From the NCBI GenBank assembly GCA_028023455.1, contig JAQFVV010012499.1, positions 2,860,584-2,924,583 on the forward strand: DNA of 64,000 nt, read 5' to 3'. Origin of the DNA: Epiperipatus broadwayi. Its lineage: Eukaryota > Onychophora > Udeonychophora > Euonychophora > Peripatidae. The notes beneath the pieces are model-generated. The model was not told the DNA's origin. It made no database searches and saw only the letters and a program-made list of their open reading frames with translations. Position 1 is the stretch's first letter, and every line of letters starts with the position of its first letter. The position numbers were made by a program, and so were the translations under genes. This document shows, piece by piece, positions 37,771 through 48,826 of this stretch.

Positions 37771-40700
37771 CTCAAATTATCCGGGACCACGAATATTGGT
37801 TTAAAGTTAAAGTTAATAATAATTTACTAAATATTTATTTTTATTATATTATTCAATTCTTACTTAATTTTCACATTTTATTTTTACTTACTAAAGACTC
37901 CAAAATAATTTTTAAAAATCACATTTCAATATTTATTACCATTCCTACCTTTATTTTGAACTTAACGTATTTATTTTCAACAAAAAACATACATCTGATT
38001 TTATTTATTATATTCACTTTTAAAATCCAATTTAACATTTTATAACAGATAATATTATTCTATTTTCAAACACAGGTGTGTGTCACGTGATTTAAAAACT
38101 AAATAAGGTGTTAATAATTTAAATAGAACTAAAAGAATAATTTAATTTATAAAATGTTACATAACCACTATTATAGCACAATTTTAAAATAATTATTTTA
38201 ATATTATAAAACCAAAAAATTACACTTTTCTCCCACATTTTTATTATTTTTAATCAAATGATTTTAAAATATAGCCATTAAATACAATTATTATTACTAA
38301 ATCTATTCGTTTAACTTTAAAGCATTATTTTTAAAATTTACCCTAATTATTATTTATAAGACTTATTAAATCAGTATTTATTATGGCCAGTTCTCCCAAC
38401 CATACAATCTCATAATGATTTTTAGCTAACTGTTTTCTTACAAATACCAACCTAATACTATACATCAATTATTTTACTTGCCTTAACTAATTATTCAAAA
38501 ATTATTAACACACAACATACATCATCTCCTACCCAACTTCAAAATTTAAAATTTTTCAGTGGATTATTACAAATAATCCATTCTAACCTAAACAAAAGGG
38601 TACAATATATATATATATTCAGTTTTTTTTTCCTTTTACTACTTTGATGGTAAAGAAAAATAGACAAACCAAAAATCTTTCAACTAGTTTCTCTTATTAA
38701 TACTTCAGCACTAATAATTTTCCTAAAATGAAAACATTCAATGGATGAACTTTACAATAGTTTTCTAAATTCTTATGCATAAAGTTTTATTTGAACTGCA
38801 ATATGTCCTTTCTTTTCTGAGTTCATCTAATAAATAAAACATTGCCATTAAGACCTTTATTATTTATATTTAACAGAATGTATTCATTACCATAAAATCT
38901 TCCAAACAAGGTTTTATAAATTTATTCCTTCATCAGCCTTATCTTTGTGTATATTAAACTTACTAAAGTTTTCCATCATTTTCTATAGCTGCATGCCATT
39001 TGAATCATAATTTTAATATATTGATAACAAATACAATAATGAATTTTTCATTCACATCCACTGCTCAGAATAAAATAACTGACAAAAACTTTTCATTTAA
39101 CAAGATGTTACTCACTCAAATGATGTTCTGTTTTAACATTCTTTTGCATTCCAAAATATAATATCATATTGTGAAATTTCCATTTTCATCATTCTTCATA
39201 CAAATGACAAGACATTCTCTAACAACAGAAAATATCTTGCCTGCATGTAATTAATGATGTATCTTAAATATTTGGTAAAATATTTCTCAATCTTGTGCAC
39301 TAAAAAAATAAATCTTGCTTTGACAACACTATTAAAAGTGATTATGCTTTTAACATATTCAAAATATAATAAGTAGCATTCTCTTATTCCTTTTGTTTAG
39401 CATAATCACAACTAAGTAAATATTTTTAATGTCTCTGTAATTATGTATAAAGATTTCAAACCCGAATATTAAGCACTATAATCCCTTTATCCAGATTTAT
39501 GCCACAAAAAAGTTTAAGTCACAATTTCAACTTACAATTCATTATCATGTTAATTACTATGTTTTAAAGTCCAACACATCATAACAAACCATGGCAAATA
39601 CATTTCATATATTTTTAAAAACAATAACACAAATTAAATTAAATTCCTGCTTCTAAGTTTTCATTTGTTTTGTCTGTATTCTGTCAAAAGCAAAGCTATA
39701 TTTAATAATATTAATTTGATTTTAAGCTTCCAAGTTGAAAATTAAAACAATCATATCAAAATCTTCAATAATAAATATTCACCAAAAATATTCTTCTATT
39801 AAAGCGGTACTGCAAAACTGCCAGGGTAATTATATTTTCTTACCAAGTCAATAAACTTTACTCTACCTTGTCCCTTATAAATCATACATAAATGTTCAAA
39901 TTTTAATAAATAATTTAATTATGATAAGAAGCTTAATTTATAACATCAGTAAACTTAAAATAACCAACGCAAATTGTTTACAAAATAACAATTATTACAA
40001 TTCTCTTTTTAAATTTTGTATGTTAAACTGAGACAATGAATACTTTCATCTTTCTCCATTGTTTCATTGAATGTGAGACCTAAAAAATATGCAGCATTTT
40101 TATTAAAGTCATTAGATGTTAACTTAGCTCTTAGTAATTTTTTTATTTATCCTAGAATAAAAAACATTTAATAACACAGAAAAAAATCCTTATTGCTTTA
40201 ATAATAATAATAAAATATCTATTTCTAATGATAAAAATGCAATTGTTATTCAAAAATATTCTTTTGCAATTCAATCAACAAATATCTTTTGATGCTTCTG
40301 AGAAAAGTGTTATTTCTAAGTTTAAAATGTAACTATGCAATTAAAACTAACAATTTTGAATTCTAAATCAAACTTGAATTCTCAAAAGACATTAATAATT
40401 ACTCAGCCTTACATCAAAATCCATTAAATAGAAGTTGATTATTCTTGTGCAAAATATATAATCTGAAACTGATTTGATAGCCTATATTCTAAGTGTATAA
40501 GCCTAAATAAACTATCATGAGATGGAAAGATAGAAAATGAAGTGAAATAGTGTACTTTAAATTTTTATTTAATAATGGAGATCTGGAAACAAATTTTGTA
40601 GTGTTATTCAAAAATACTTTAGAGGAAAATACGTCATTTTCTAAATTTTCATCTGCAATTGGGAAATTTATTAAGCAGCCTTTCTTCAAAATGAAATATT

Positions 40701-41150
40701 TTCTATCAGAAATATGCCAGATCAAATTATTCTTATTATAACTTAGCTAATATGACCGACCCTAATTTTCAATTAGTCTCTTTTATTTAATATTAAAAGT
40801 TGTAAGTATCAATATATATATATATATATTGTAACGGTATATAAATATGCCGTTACATTAATTTAAAATAAAATCTTAAAAGTTCGCAAATAAAAATAAG
40901 TGTATTAAAAAGCAAAAAAAACTAAACACTAAAATTAAAATGTTTGTATAATGTATATATTCACACAGATGCTAAACTTTAAAAATATTCTTTTCATAAA
41001 CAAAAAAAAAAGTATTTGAACATATTTTTTTTATAAAAAAAATACAAGATTTAAATATAAAAATATTTTAATAAAGAAATAACGTAAGTAAAAATAAAAA
41101 ACAGGTATTAATTAATTCCTGTAATCTGTAAATGGAAATGATTGTTTATT
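37771..41150. other. AT-rich non-coding DNA
   Basis: No gene was recognised. It includes a short perfect inverted repeat at 40,830-40,857, listed separately. Two 63-78 codon frames near 40,490-40,740 overlap each other on opposite strands in low-complexity AT-rich DNA and have no supporting features. Confidence 0.5.
40830..40857. repeat. 28-bp hairpin TGTAACGG..CCGTTACA
   Basis: TGTAACGG (40,830-40,837) and CCGTTACA (40,850-40,857) are exact reverse complements separated by 12 AT-rich bases, just after a (TA)n run. TG...CA ends of this kind are common at LTR termini, but no LTR body is present. Confidence 0.6.
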
Positions 41151-41233
41151 AATTGAAAAGCAAGCTAGCCTTGGGCCCTTGTGTAATTAAAAAGTCAGAT
41201 AAAAATTAGATAAGGAATAAAGAATTAGTTTGA

Positions 41234-41348
41234 CCAATGGAAGCACCAAGCCTCAGCCCGGACCATAACGAAAAAATGGAAGTGACGTTTTTGTCCATGA
41301 AATCCATGGGAGGACTATAAAAAGAAAAATATTGAGTTCCAGTCAGTT
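41234..41348 (+). promoter_or_regulatory. RNA polymerase II core promoter: CCAAT box, CRE-like site, TATA box, initiator
   Basis: A GC-richer patch contains CCAAT (41,234-41,238), TGACGT (41,283-41,288, CRE-like half site) and TATAAAAA (41,316-41,323). TCAGTT at 41,343-41,348 fits the animal initiator consensus TCAKTY. The initiator A (41,345) is 29 bases after the first T of the TATA box, the standard spacing, and the CCAAT box is at about -110. A reading frame with a good splice donor follows 92 bases downstream. This combination is unlikely by chance in such AT-rich DNA. The start site is inferred. Confidence 0.6.
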
Positions 41349-41436
41349 TTCCGGCTTGTTTATGAGGGTCGTGATAGGACGCACATATCACACTCTCTCT
41401 CTCTATTTTAAAAAGTGAATTGACTGTGATACCGAA

Positions 41437-41901
41437 ATGAACCAGCTAATGCTACCTCAGGAACATCTGACCAGGTTTTCAGATAAAGACTCCGTGGAAA
41501 TTTACATCGAGAGCAGTGATTCTTCTACTGTAAGCTATTGACATGAACTCTAAAATTTAAAAATAATTAAGAACTTTCATTCAAGCTTATGAACTTCTAT
41601 CTGACTTTTAAGTTTAAAATCAATTGATAATGTTTAATTTTATATGTTTTACTTTGAAAAAAAATCATTTCCATTTTATTGTTTTTTATTTGTATTAATA
41701 CTTATCGTATAAATTATTTAAATGCATGAAATTTAAAGTTGGATATAGATGTTGCATAGTCATTAGCGGTTAATTGTGTTGCTGTTTCAGAGTCGATTGG
41801 AATATATGTCACCAATGTCACTGTGGCATCTTATGATGAATGCTATTGGGTTTTTTTGTATTCCCTATGCAATTGACATTATCGATAACTTTGTATTTTG
41901 A
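41437..41901 (+). CDS. Candidate two-exon gene for a 67-residue protein with a C-terminal hydrophobic segment
   Basis: Exon 1 starts ATG at 41,437 (G at -3) and encodes 31 residues (MNQLMLPQEHL..., ending IESSDSST) up to a donor ACT|GTAAGC at 41,530. The proposed intron of 261 bp ends GCTGTTTCAG at 41,790. Exon 2 (41,791-41,901) continues in phase 0 as SRLEYMSPMSLWHLMMNAIG, then FFCIPYAIDIIDNFVF and TGA. The join keeps the frame open. AATAAA at 42,006 could be the polyadenylation signal. The N-terminal half is polar and acidic; the second half has one probable membrane segment (about residues 42-62). No family was recognised. Alternatively, it is the N-terminus of a larger membrane protein whose later exons lie outside the window. 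A CCAAT/TATA/initiator promoter sits immediately upstream. This is the only candidate host gene in the window. Confidence 0.45.
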
Positions 41902-42005
41902 TCGGTTATGTTTATTTTGGAATGTTTTTGACCATGGAAACTGTGCAGCCGATCTATACTCAACATTTTAAAACAAATTTTATAAAATTTCATCTGTGCG
42001 AACAT

Positions 42006-42011
42006 AATAAA
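42006..42011 (+). terminator. Possible polyadenylation signal AATAAA of the 41.4-kb gene
   Basis: AATAAA lies 105 bases after the proposed stop. Such hexamers are common by chance in this AT-rich sequence, so support comes only from position. Confidence 0.3.
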
Positions 42012-43777
42012 TGTTAAATTTAAGTCGGGTGTGAATGGCTGTATAGATTTGTAAAGTTATATATAGTTTAAGGGAGGGTAATCTTAGGTTATTCGTGTCG
42101 TAGTTAAATTAGCTCAATGGATTGGATATATTTGTGTAATTAGTAGATGTAGTATGAGATCCACTATAGGCAGGATTGCATATATAAGCCACACACCTTC
42201 TGTTTGCCTATGGATGGGTTTTTAAGCTGGCAAAGGACCGCAGTCCATTCCTATGGAGTTTTTTGTTTATTGTTCTACTCGCCAACAGATGTAGCATTCC
42301 TGTTGGTGGAGAGACAATGTCTTCTCTAACTCTACTTACTGTTTAGATGTACATTCCTGACAGTATAGTATTTTGTGTTGTCATATTTTCATGCTACATT
42401 GAATACATAAATGTATCAGATGGATTGGCACCAGTTTGACTGCGAACTTTTTGGCCCAAGGTGAAATAAGGGATAGAACATTTTTCTTTTCAAATACAAT
42501 CTATATAGTCTATTCATACTCGACTCCCTAAATAAATATTAAACTCATTATTGCAATCTATTTAAATGTAAAATTAAAGATTACTATAAAAATCTAAAAT
42601 GTTAAACTTATTCCTCAAATTAGAATGATTTTATATGTGCGTAAATAAATATTTTTATGTGTTAATTTCTGGCAGTGGCTTTGATTTTTTTTATATTTAA
42701 GATATAAAGTTATATTTTATTATCTCTGCTACTCCCTGAGCTAGTGACTTGGGCTAATGATCTGAATATTTAAATAAAGTGGAATCTTAACAGCGCGTAT
42801 CTGCCAATTTTATAAATTTTTCTATGTTCAAATGCCTAGATGGCGCCCCTGTAGTGCAGATTGCGGTTAGATTCATTCTCCACTTTCTTTTTGATCATTA
42901 CAATATGTATATATGTATAATATTTATTTTAAATTTTTTTTTTTTTTTTTTGAAATATCACATTGAACAATTTCAAAAACAAAAATTATTTATAAAATCT
43001 ATAAGCAGAAAACAAATATTTACAAATCTATTTTTGAAAATTTATTTTATGCACATATATTATGCACAGATTATTTGCCTATGTGTTACATGAAATAGGA
43101 GTAAAACCATGTATACATTAGTAAATAAAAAATGTATAATTCATTAAACAAAGTGTATAAGGCTTGAAAAGTTTGGTACTGAGAGAATAAAGATAATCAT
43201 CAATGAATAGGCTTCATCATCCAGTTCATGCACTTGTGTAACCTGAAAGATCATATAAATGATACATTATTCTGAAGAAATTCTATTCTATGTGGCACAT
43301 AATAGTAATAAGCATAGATTAGTAATGTTAATTATGTATTTTTACAAAGCAAAATCATAATCAACATGGCGCTTAAATAAAAAAATTAATTTAACATTTA
43401 TTTACTAAAGTATTTATGTTTTTTATATCAATGTTTAAAACATTTCTTCCAGAAAAAATACAATTTAAAAATGAAAAATTAAATTCAACAAATGTTTCCA
43501 TTTTAAAAACAAATTTCTTTTAATGAAAGAAAATATGACTTTTAATAAAAGCCCAGTGGCAAAGATACTATAACTTTTTTTTTCCCTTTTTAAATAAACT
43601 AAATGGAAATTGGCAATTTATGAATTTCAAATGCAAGTCAATATTTTTTTTTATAATTTTAATATTTTATTATTTTTAATAAATAATAATTATGAAGAAA
43701 AATTCTTATCCTCAATTTACAAGAACTGATTTAAACGAGATATTTATTTTATATAGCACGATGTTTATGAATTGTAA
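42012..43777. other. Mixed non-coding DNA with a GC-richer patch at 42.15-42.47 kb
   Basis: 42,150-42,470 is visibly less AT-rich than its surroundings (for example GGCAAAGGACCGCAGTCC and CTCGCCAACAGATG) and has a TATATAAG at about 42,180. It shows no open frame or tRNA structure. It may be 3' UTR/intron of the 41.4-kb gene, a regulatory patch or an old repeat. A second small patch, AGATGGCGCCCCTGTAGTGC, lies at about 42,838. The rest is AT-rich with a T17-18 run near 42,935. Confidence 0.4.
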
Positions 43778-44092
43778 TAAACTAAATATCAGCTTTTCAA
43801 GCTAATGCACATGCACTTTATGAATCTTAATAATAAATGAATACTTTCACTTCCAACACAAGATAAAGTCTTTGTGAGAAAATATAATGAATACCTATTC
43901 TTTCAACCCAAATGCTTAAGTATAGGCAAAACTTAAGCACTGGAAATGATTTGCCCATACTTAAGCATTTGGGTTGAATTCATTCTATTCTTTCACAAAG
44001 ACTTTATCTTGTGTTGGAAGTGAAAGAATTCATTTATTATTAAGATTCATAAAGCGCATGTGCATTAGCTTGAAAAGGTGATCTTTAGTTTA
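43778..44092. mobile_element. 315-bp foldback element (long inverted repeat)
   Basis: The left arm (43,778-43,928) and right arm (43,952-44,092) are near-perfect reverse complements over about 145 bp, with a loop of about 23 bp. Shared blocks include AGCTAATGCACATG / CATGTGCATTAGCT, CTTCCAACACAAGATAAAGT and its complement, and CCCAAATGCTTAAGTAT and its complement. It is non-coding. A transcript through it would form a long double-stranded hairpin, and it has the architecture of a foldback MITE. Its size nearly equals that of the second foldback 330 bp away, but the sequences differ. Confidence 0.8.
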
Positions 44093-44421
44093 AGAACTGT
44101 TTTAGTAACAGGAAAAATGGGGGGGAAAGAATTAAATATTTCATAATGTTTTAAAAAAACATGTTTTATATTAATAAATGAAGTAGGAGAATGCAACCCT
44201 TAAAATTATAAAATGTCCATACACACCTGTAGGATGGAGTTTCCATACTAAAAGTCACACTTATCAAAAAAGGTAAATAAAATGGTCGATATTAATTAAT
44301 TAAATTATCTAAAGATGGTGGTATAATTATTTACTACTAAAAAAAACTTCATAATCATCATATGATAAAATATATAAATTTATTCACTAAGACAATAAAG
44401 TCAATTACTCAAAGAATGTTG

Positions 44422-44728
44422 ATAATAACAATCAACCCTTAAGCTATTATCAATCTCAACCTGTAGTCAAGGCAACCTCCTTAACCAATAAAAATGGAAC
44501 CACCTTTATCTATGGTATGATATATTTATATAGACACTAAATATTGTAATTTAACCAAGGCCTGATTAATGAGATTTATTTAAACTTCTTTGCATTATTA
44601 ATTTCACACTTCTTGGTTAAGTTGCAATATTTAATATCTTATATAAATATATCACCTTTATTGTTTAAGAAGGTTGCCTTGACTACAAGTTGAGATCGAT
44701 GATAGTTTAAGAGTTTGGTTGTTATTAT
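44422..44728. mobile_element. 307-bp foldback element (long inverted repeat)
   Basis: Left arm 44,422-44,559 and right arm 44,612-44,728 are reverse complements with scattered mismatches. Examples are AGTCAAGGCAACCT / AGGTTGCCTTGACT, ATATATTTATATA and its complement, and TTAACCAAG / CTTGGTTAA. The central segment is about 50 bp. It is non-coding and resembles a MITE or foldback transposon. No certain target duplication was identified. Confidence 0.75.
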
Positions 44729-46870
44729 ATATGTATTTATATGTATATGTTAAATTATTTGTTGAAAATCAAAATAACTAAGTGTACCATGATCAAGAAC
44801 TAACACATGGTATTATTAATAATAGTTCACAATTGTGAGTTTCTTAACACAATTTATTTTAGCATTTCAATTTTAAAAATGCATCATAAATTTTAATGGG
44901 TACTTATATCATTAAGATGCACTTATGATAAAATAAAAATATCTCTAATGTGAATCCATGATCTTACACAACATATTCCTCAACAAATTTTTTCAATGGA
45001 TATTGTGAAAATATATCTTTCAAGATGTTATCATTTAAATTTCACATTTTTGTTCATCTTTTTATTACACTGCTAATAAAATTTAATTTAAACTTGTTTT
45101 GCATACTTATTAATAGTTCTTATATGGCTATCTACATTAAAAAAACAATCAGCATTTGCTTCATTGCATTGTTATTAGACAATTCATAAACAATCTAACT
45201 AGCCAACCAGTCTTGGTTGGTAAATAGATGTTTAGCTAGTATAAGCTAAATGTGAAATGGGCAGATTTTATGCAGGGTAAGAATTAGTTATAATTGTTAC
45301 CAAGGATAGTGATCTACCACTTACATATTCTAATATAATAATAAATTGTAAATAATGATAATATTCCATCAGTAATCATTGAAACAACTTAATAAATTGG
45401 AATTTTTTTCTCTTCTATATATTTTTTGAAAATGCAGTAAACATCTTCACTTCATGTTTTCTTTTTTAAAAATTATACTGTCAATGATTCTTCTTTCTTA
45501 TTTATATCCTTAAAACCCATTTTTTAAAAAATACAAAATTAAGACATATCAAATATATCAAAAAATGCAACAAATTGTAAGGAATCATAATTGCAGTTAA
45601 TCATATCTTCCGTTAGTTCTTCAACCATACCAGAATTGATCATTTTCATATGGCAACTTTGACAGTTCTATTAAAAAAATATTGTATATCTTTAAATATA
45701 GAAATAGTTTCATTTTTGTTCTTGAATGAATCAAAATAAATCTCTGGCTTCTAGAAACCCTTCTTTTATTATTTCTGTCTGCAAAAGATTTCTTAGGATT
45801 TGATAACATATAATTCATAAAAAATGTTGCAATTGTTGCAGCTTTAAATTTAATAATAGTTTTAAGAAAATATTATTGATGGCTAGTTAATTGTGATTTA
45901 AATTTCTTTAATTTTTGTTTGTGTAAATTTCTTTTTAATGGAAAATCTTTACCAAACTTGTATACATAGTGTTATAATGTCTTTTGACATTTCTTTTTTC
46001 AGAAGTGATACACTTGCATGATATATGGAACACACCACTTCGCATTCACCATTGTAAAGAAAAAGTGTTTTCCCCCATTAAAATTATATCTTTCTTTTGA
46101 TTCCATTTCTTTCTAGATTACACTTTCCTTTTAAAATATAATGAAATACTATTTTTTATGATAAATTATTTAAATCTGTACACTTGTTGCAATGACAAAC
46201 ACAAATATCTGCTTTGTAATTGACTGAATGTTACTTAGTATTGGCTATTGTATCTTTGCATTGTGAAATGAACAAATTTGAGATGATGAATTTATAATCA
46301 ACATCTGTAACATAATGCATTTTAAATGAAGGCATGCGAGTCATTTGACATAATCAGTGTACAGATTGTCTTACTGCACACAACTGCCTTGTTTGTAAAA
46401 AACCAATTCTAACCTGGGATAGCCATATATGTGTGAAAAATACTTTTGTCAACTGCTATCTAATCTAATTTAATATAGTGTAGGTTATCATTATTTTCTC
46501 TTAATTCAGATAGTCACTTCCAAAAGTTCATTGGTGAACCATTTTCAATATCTTACCCATACTTGAGATAGAAGATAAAGTTCTGGTTAATTTGAGTTGT
46601 TGAATGACTATCATTAAATTAATTGTAAAAACAAAATATATATGATTGCAATATGATGACAATCTTCATTACTAGTAGAGGGAATTCCATACATTTTTAA
46701 CATAGTTTTCATTTAACTATGTGATAACAATTAATAAAAATTGACCACTGATTACTTAATTGTAAAGGTATAAAAGATATACCTAGCATGAAAATATTAT
46801 GATCTTCTCACTTAAGCTTCTGTCAACCAAGCCAGAAAAATATGATATTGCTAATCCTGAGCTGTAGGAG
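44729..46870. other. AT-rich non-coding DNA
   Basis: No gene is supported. A 65-codon minus-strand frame at 45,621-45,818 has no recognisable domain. Long decayed insertions are possible but could not be identified. Confidence 0.45.
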
Positions 46871-47285
46871 ACAAATCAGTGAGATTGATCCATTATGCTC
46901 TAACTGCTGCAGACAAGATTAAACAATTGACCACATCATCTACTCCTGCACCAGACTTGGGAATATTAAAATGTTCATCCATCAGAACTCTAAAGTGGAC
47001 TTCTACAAGATTATCTCAATTAAGGACTGTCTGTATTCTGGCGACATCCCAACCATCAGACTGTCTATTTTCTTGACATTCTCTGTATAGTTGGCCAGAT
47101 GTAAGAAACAATTTACTCGGCCAATTCCAGATATTGATTCTTATTTTCTACAAACTCTTAAAAAAACTTAAAGACAGAGACAGAATCTTATCTACAAAAT
47201 TTTTATATGAGGAAACTTGGAAACTTTTTCAGCTTTCTAGATAAAGTCCTTGATGATCAAAATATGATGTATTAATTTATTAAGC
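46871..47285 (+). pseudogene. Decayed 3' end of a non-LTR retrotransposon (C-terminal zinc-finger module of ORF2)
   Basis: In the frame starting at 46,878 the translation reads SEIDPLCSNCCRQD, stop, TIDHIIYSCTRLGNIKMF, then VDFYKIISIKDCLYSGDIPT and IRLSIFLTFSV. This parallels the C-terminus of the YMDD family at 23.4-23.3 kb (SIDPFCGLSHQAEETLYHLI, YQCLALNQ, SIPSIRLATFLLYAF). The C-x2-C..H-x4-C pattern is the zinc-finger-like module at the end of many non-LTR ORF2 proteins. Two or more stops and the absence of upstream RT show an old 5'-truncated copy. An overlapping 65-codon frame in another phase is a shadow. Confidence 0.65.
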
Positions 47286-47684
47286 TTTGTCCTTTTTTAC
47301 CATGATGTTATCAGGTAATTATTAATTATGCCTATAGTACCATTTGTAAACATATATTATTTGTTTTAATAAAGTTATTTTAGAAATAAAAACAGGTTAG
47401 ATGACTGAATTGGCTTCAGGCTGAAAATCTAAGAAAAAAAATTGTATGGCTTTTTTTAAATTTCATTCTAATTGGAAAATTATAAAATTGTACCTGAGTT
47501 CAAACTTCAGATCATAGAAATGCCAAGTAATACACTTACAATTAAATCATATGCCCATTCATTAGATTTACAATATATATATATATATATAAACATTATA
47601 AGCATAAAGCTAAACTAGTCAATATAAAATCAAAACTACCCCAAATCCAAACTTAAACCAGACCAACATAAAAATAATATTAAA

Positions 47685-47728
47685 ACACAACCAAAGGTTT
47701 CACTGCTACAAGCAGACTTCTCAAGTGT
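47685..47728 (-). ncRNA. Degenerate hammerhead-ribozyme-like motif in Penelope 3' UTR (left arm)
   Basis: Minus strand: ACAC, then TTGAGAAGT, a CTGC-TTGTA-GCAG hairpin, TGAAAC, a CC-TTT-GG mini-hairpin, TT and GTGT. This is the layout of a minimal type I hammerhead: closing stem ACAC/GTGT, core, stem II, GAAA and a short stem III. The canonical CTGANGA core is not intact (TTGAGAA), so cleavage is doubtful. Hammerheads are known in Penelope-like elements, which makes ancestry plausible. Confidence 0.4.
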
Positions 47729-47753
47729 AAAAAACTACACAATATATATAATA

Positions 47754-48467
47754 TTAAAAACTACCCACAAATCCATTCACTTCCCATCCACCCTTAATAT
47801 TAAAAGAACTCTTAAATAAGTTAATTGCTTCAGAATAATATATTTTCAATAATAAAGACTCTTTATGTCTTCTTTTGATTTCATTTCTCTCAAAGAAGAC
47901 AACCTTAGCTTCATCAAAATCAATAGTGTGCCCTGTATCTTTTCCATGGACATACAAAGTAGAACTAAGATATCTATTTTTAACTCTACTTTTATGAACC
48001 TTTATTCTTTCACTTAAACTCAAACTACTCTGACCTATGTAAACCTTCTTACAAAGTAAACAAGAAATAAAATATACTACACCAGGAATAAATAGTCTTT
48101 CTATCAAAAACTTCTTTTGTATTATTTAATAAATTATTCAATGTAACACCCCTTTTCCAAGCAATTTTCTTATTTCCAAATAATTTACTATTTCTACACA
48201 CAATTTTATAAGAAGACAATTTAAATGGCAAAGAAATAAAATCATATTTTTCTTTAACCTTTAAATCCTTACAAATATTACTATTAAATAAAATACTTTT
48301 AACAAATTTATCAGAATATCCAACACTCAAGTAATCTTTATAAAATTGATATTTCTAAAACAAAGCTACCCCACTAGAATTATTTAATTTAATATTCCTA
48401 TGACAATAATTCCTTAAAGCAGCTACTTTATGAGATACAGACTGATAGCTATCAGGTTTAATTATAG
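47754..48467 (-). pseudogene. Penelope-like protein C-terminal part: RT-endonuclease linker and GIY-YIG endonuclease
   Basis: Minus strand, in order: QSVSHKVAALRNYCHRNIK and an internal stop (about 48,440-48,360), then the linker YDFISLPFKLSSYKIVCRNS and KLFGNKKIAWKRGVTLNNLL (48,240-48,130) typical of the region after the Penelope RT. A frameshift near 48,090 leads into the GIY-YIG domain: GVVYFISCLLCKKVYIGQSS, LSERIKVHKSRVKNRYLSS, HGKDTGHTIDFDEAKVVFFE and KESLLLKIYYSEAINLF (stop at 47,754-47,756). V-Y-F and Y-I-G are the GIY-YIG core; C-x2-C within it and H-x5-H (HGKDTGH) are the animal Penelope zinc signature, and the Glu of FFER is the catalytic position. The RT is missing (5'-truncated), so it is not autonomous. 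Confidence 0.85.
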
Positions 48468-48748
48468 GTCAGAGTAGTTTGAGTTTAAATGAAAGAATAA
48501 AGGTTCATAAAAGTAGAGTTAAAAATAGATATCTTGGTTCTGCTTTGTGTGTCCATGGAAAAGATACAGGCCACACTATTGATTTTGATGAAGCTAAGGT
48601 TGTCTTCTTTGAGAGAAATGAAATCAAAAGAAGAATTAAAGAGTCTTTAGTATTGAAAATTTATTATTCTGAAGCAATTAACTTATTTAAGAGTTCTTTT
48701 AATATTAAGGGTGGATGGGAAGTGAATGGATTTGTGGGTAGTTTTTAA
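48465..48748 (+). pseudogene. Inverted partial copy of the Penelope-like GIY-YIG endonuclease
   Basis: The plus strand starts abruptly inside the domain at IGQSSLSLNERIKVHKSRVK. It continues without a stop through HGKDTGHTIDFDEAKVVFFE, RNEIKRRIKESLVLKIYYSE and KGGWEVNGFVGSF to a TAA at 48,746-48,748. It lacks the GIY half of the active site. Coding identity to the minus-strand copy is very high: only a few substitutions such as RRH/RRI and SST/GSA. This indicates recent duplication, or co-insertion in one event. Confidence 0.85.
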
Positions 48749-48782
48749 TAGTATATATATTGTGTAGTTTTTGTAGTTCTTT

Positions 48783-48826
48783 ACACTTGAGAAGTCTGCT
48801 TGTAGCAGTGAAACCTTAGGCTGTGT
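48783..48826 (+). ncRNA. Degenerate hammerhead-ribozyme-like motif in Penelope 3' UTR (right arm)
   Basis: The same hairpin as in the left arm, on the plus strand: ACAC TTGAGAAGT CTGC-TTGTA-GCAG TGAAAC CTTAGG CT GTGT. The short stem III loop differs by substitutions (CC-TTA-GG) that keep the CC/GG pairing. That is compatible with structure but too little to prove selection. Confidence 0.4.

Noticed and set aside
43861-44040. MicroRNA precursor
   Set aside because: The hairpin is far longer than a miRNA precursor and near-perfect along about 145 bp, which fits a foldback element better.
46879-47076. 65-codon plus-strand frame
   Set aside because: Wrong phase. The informative frame, offset by one base, encodes the decayed zinc-finger module of a non-LTR element.
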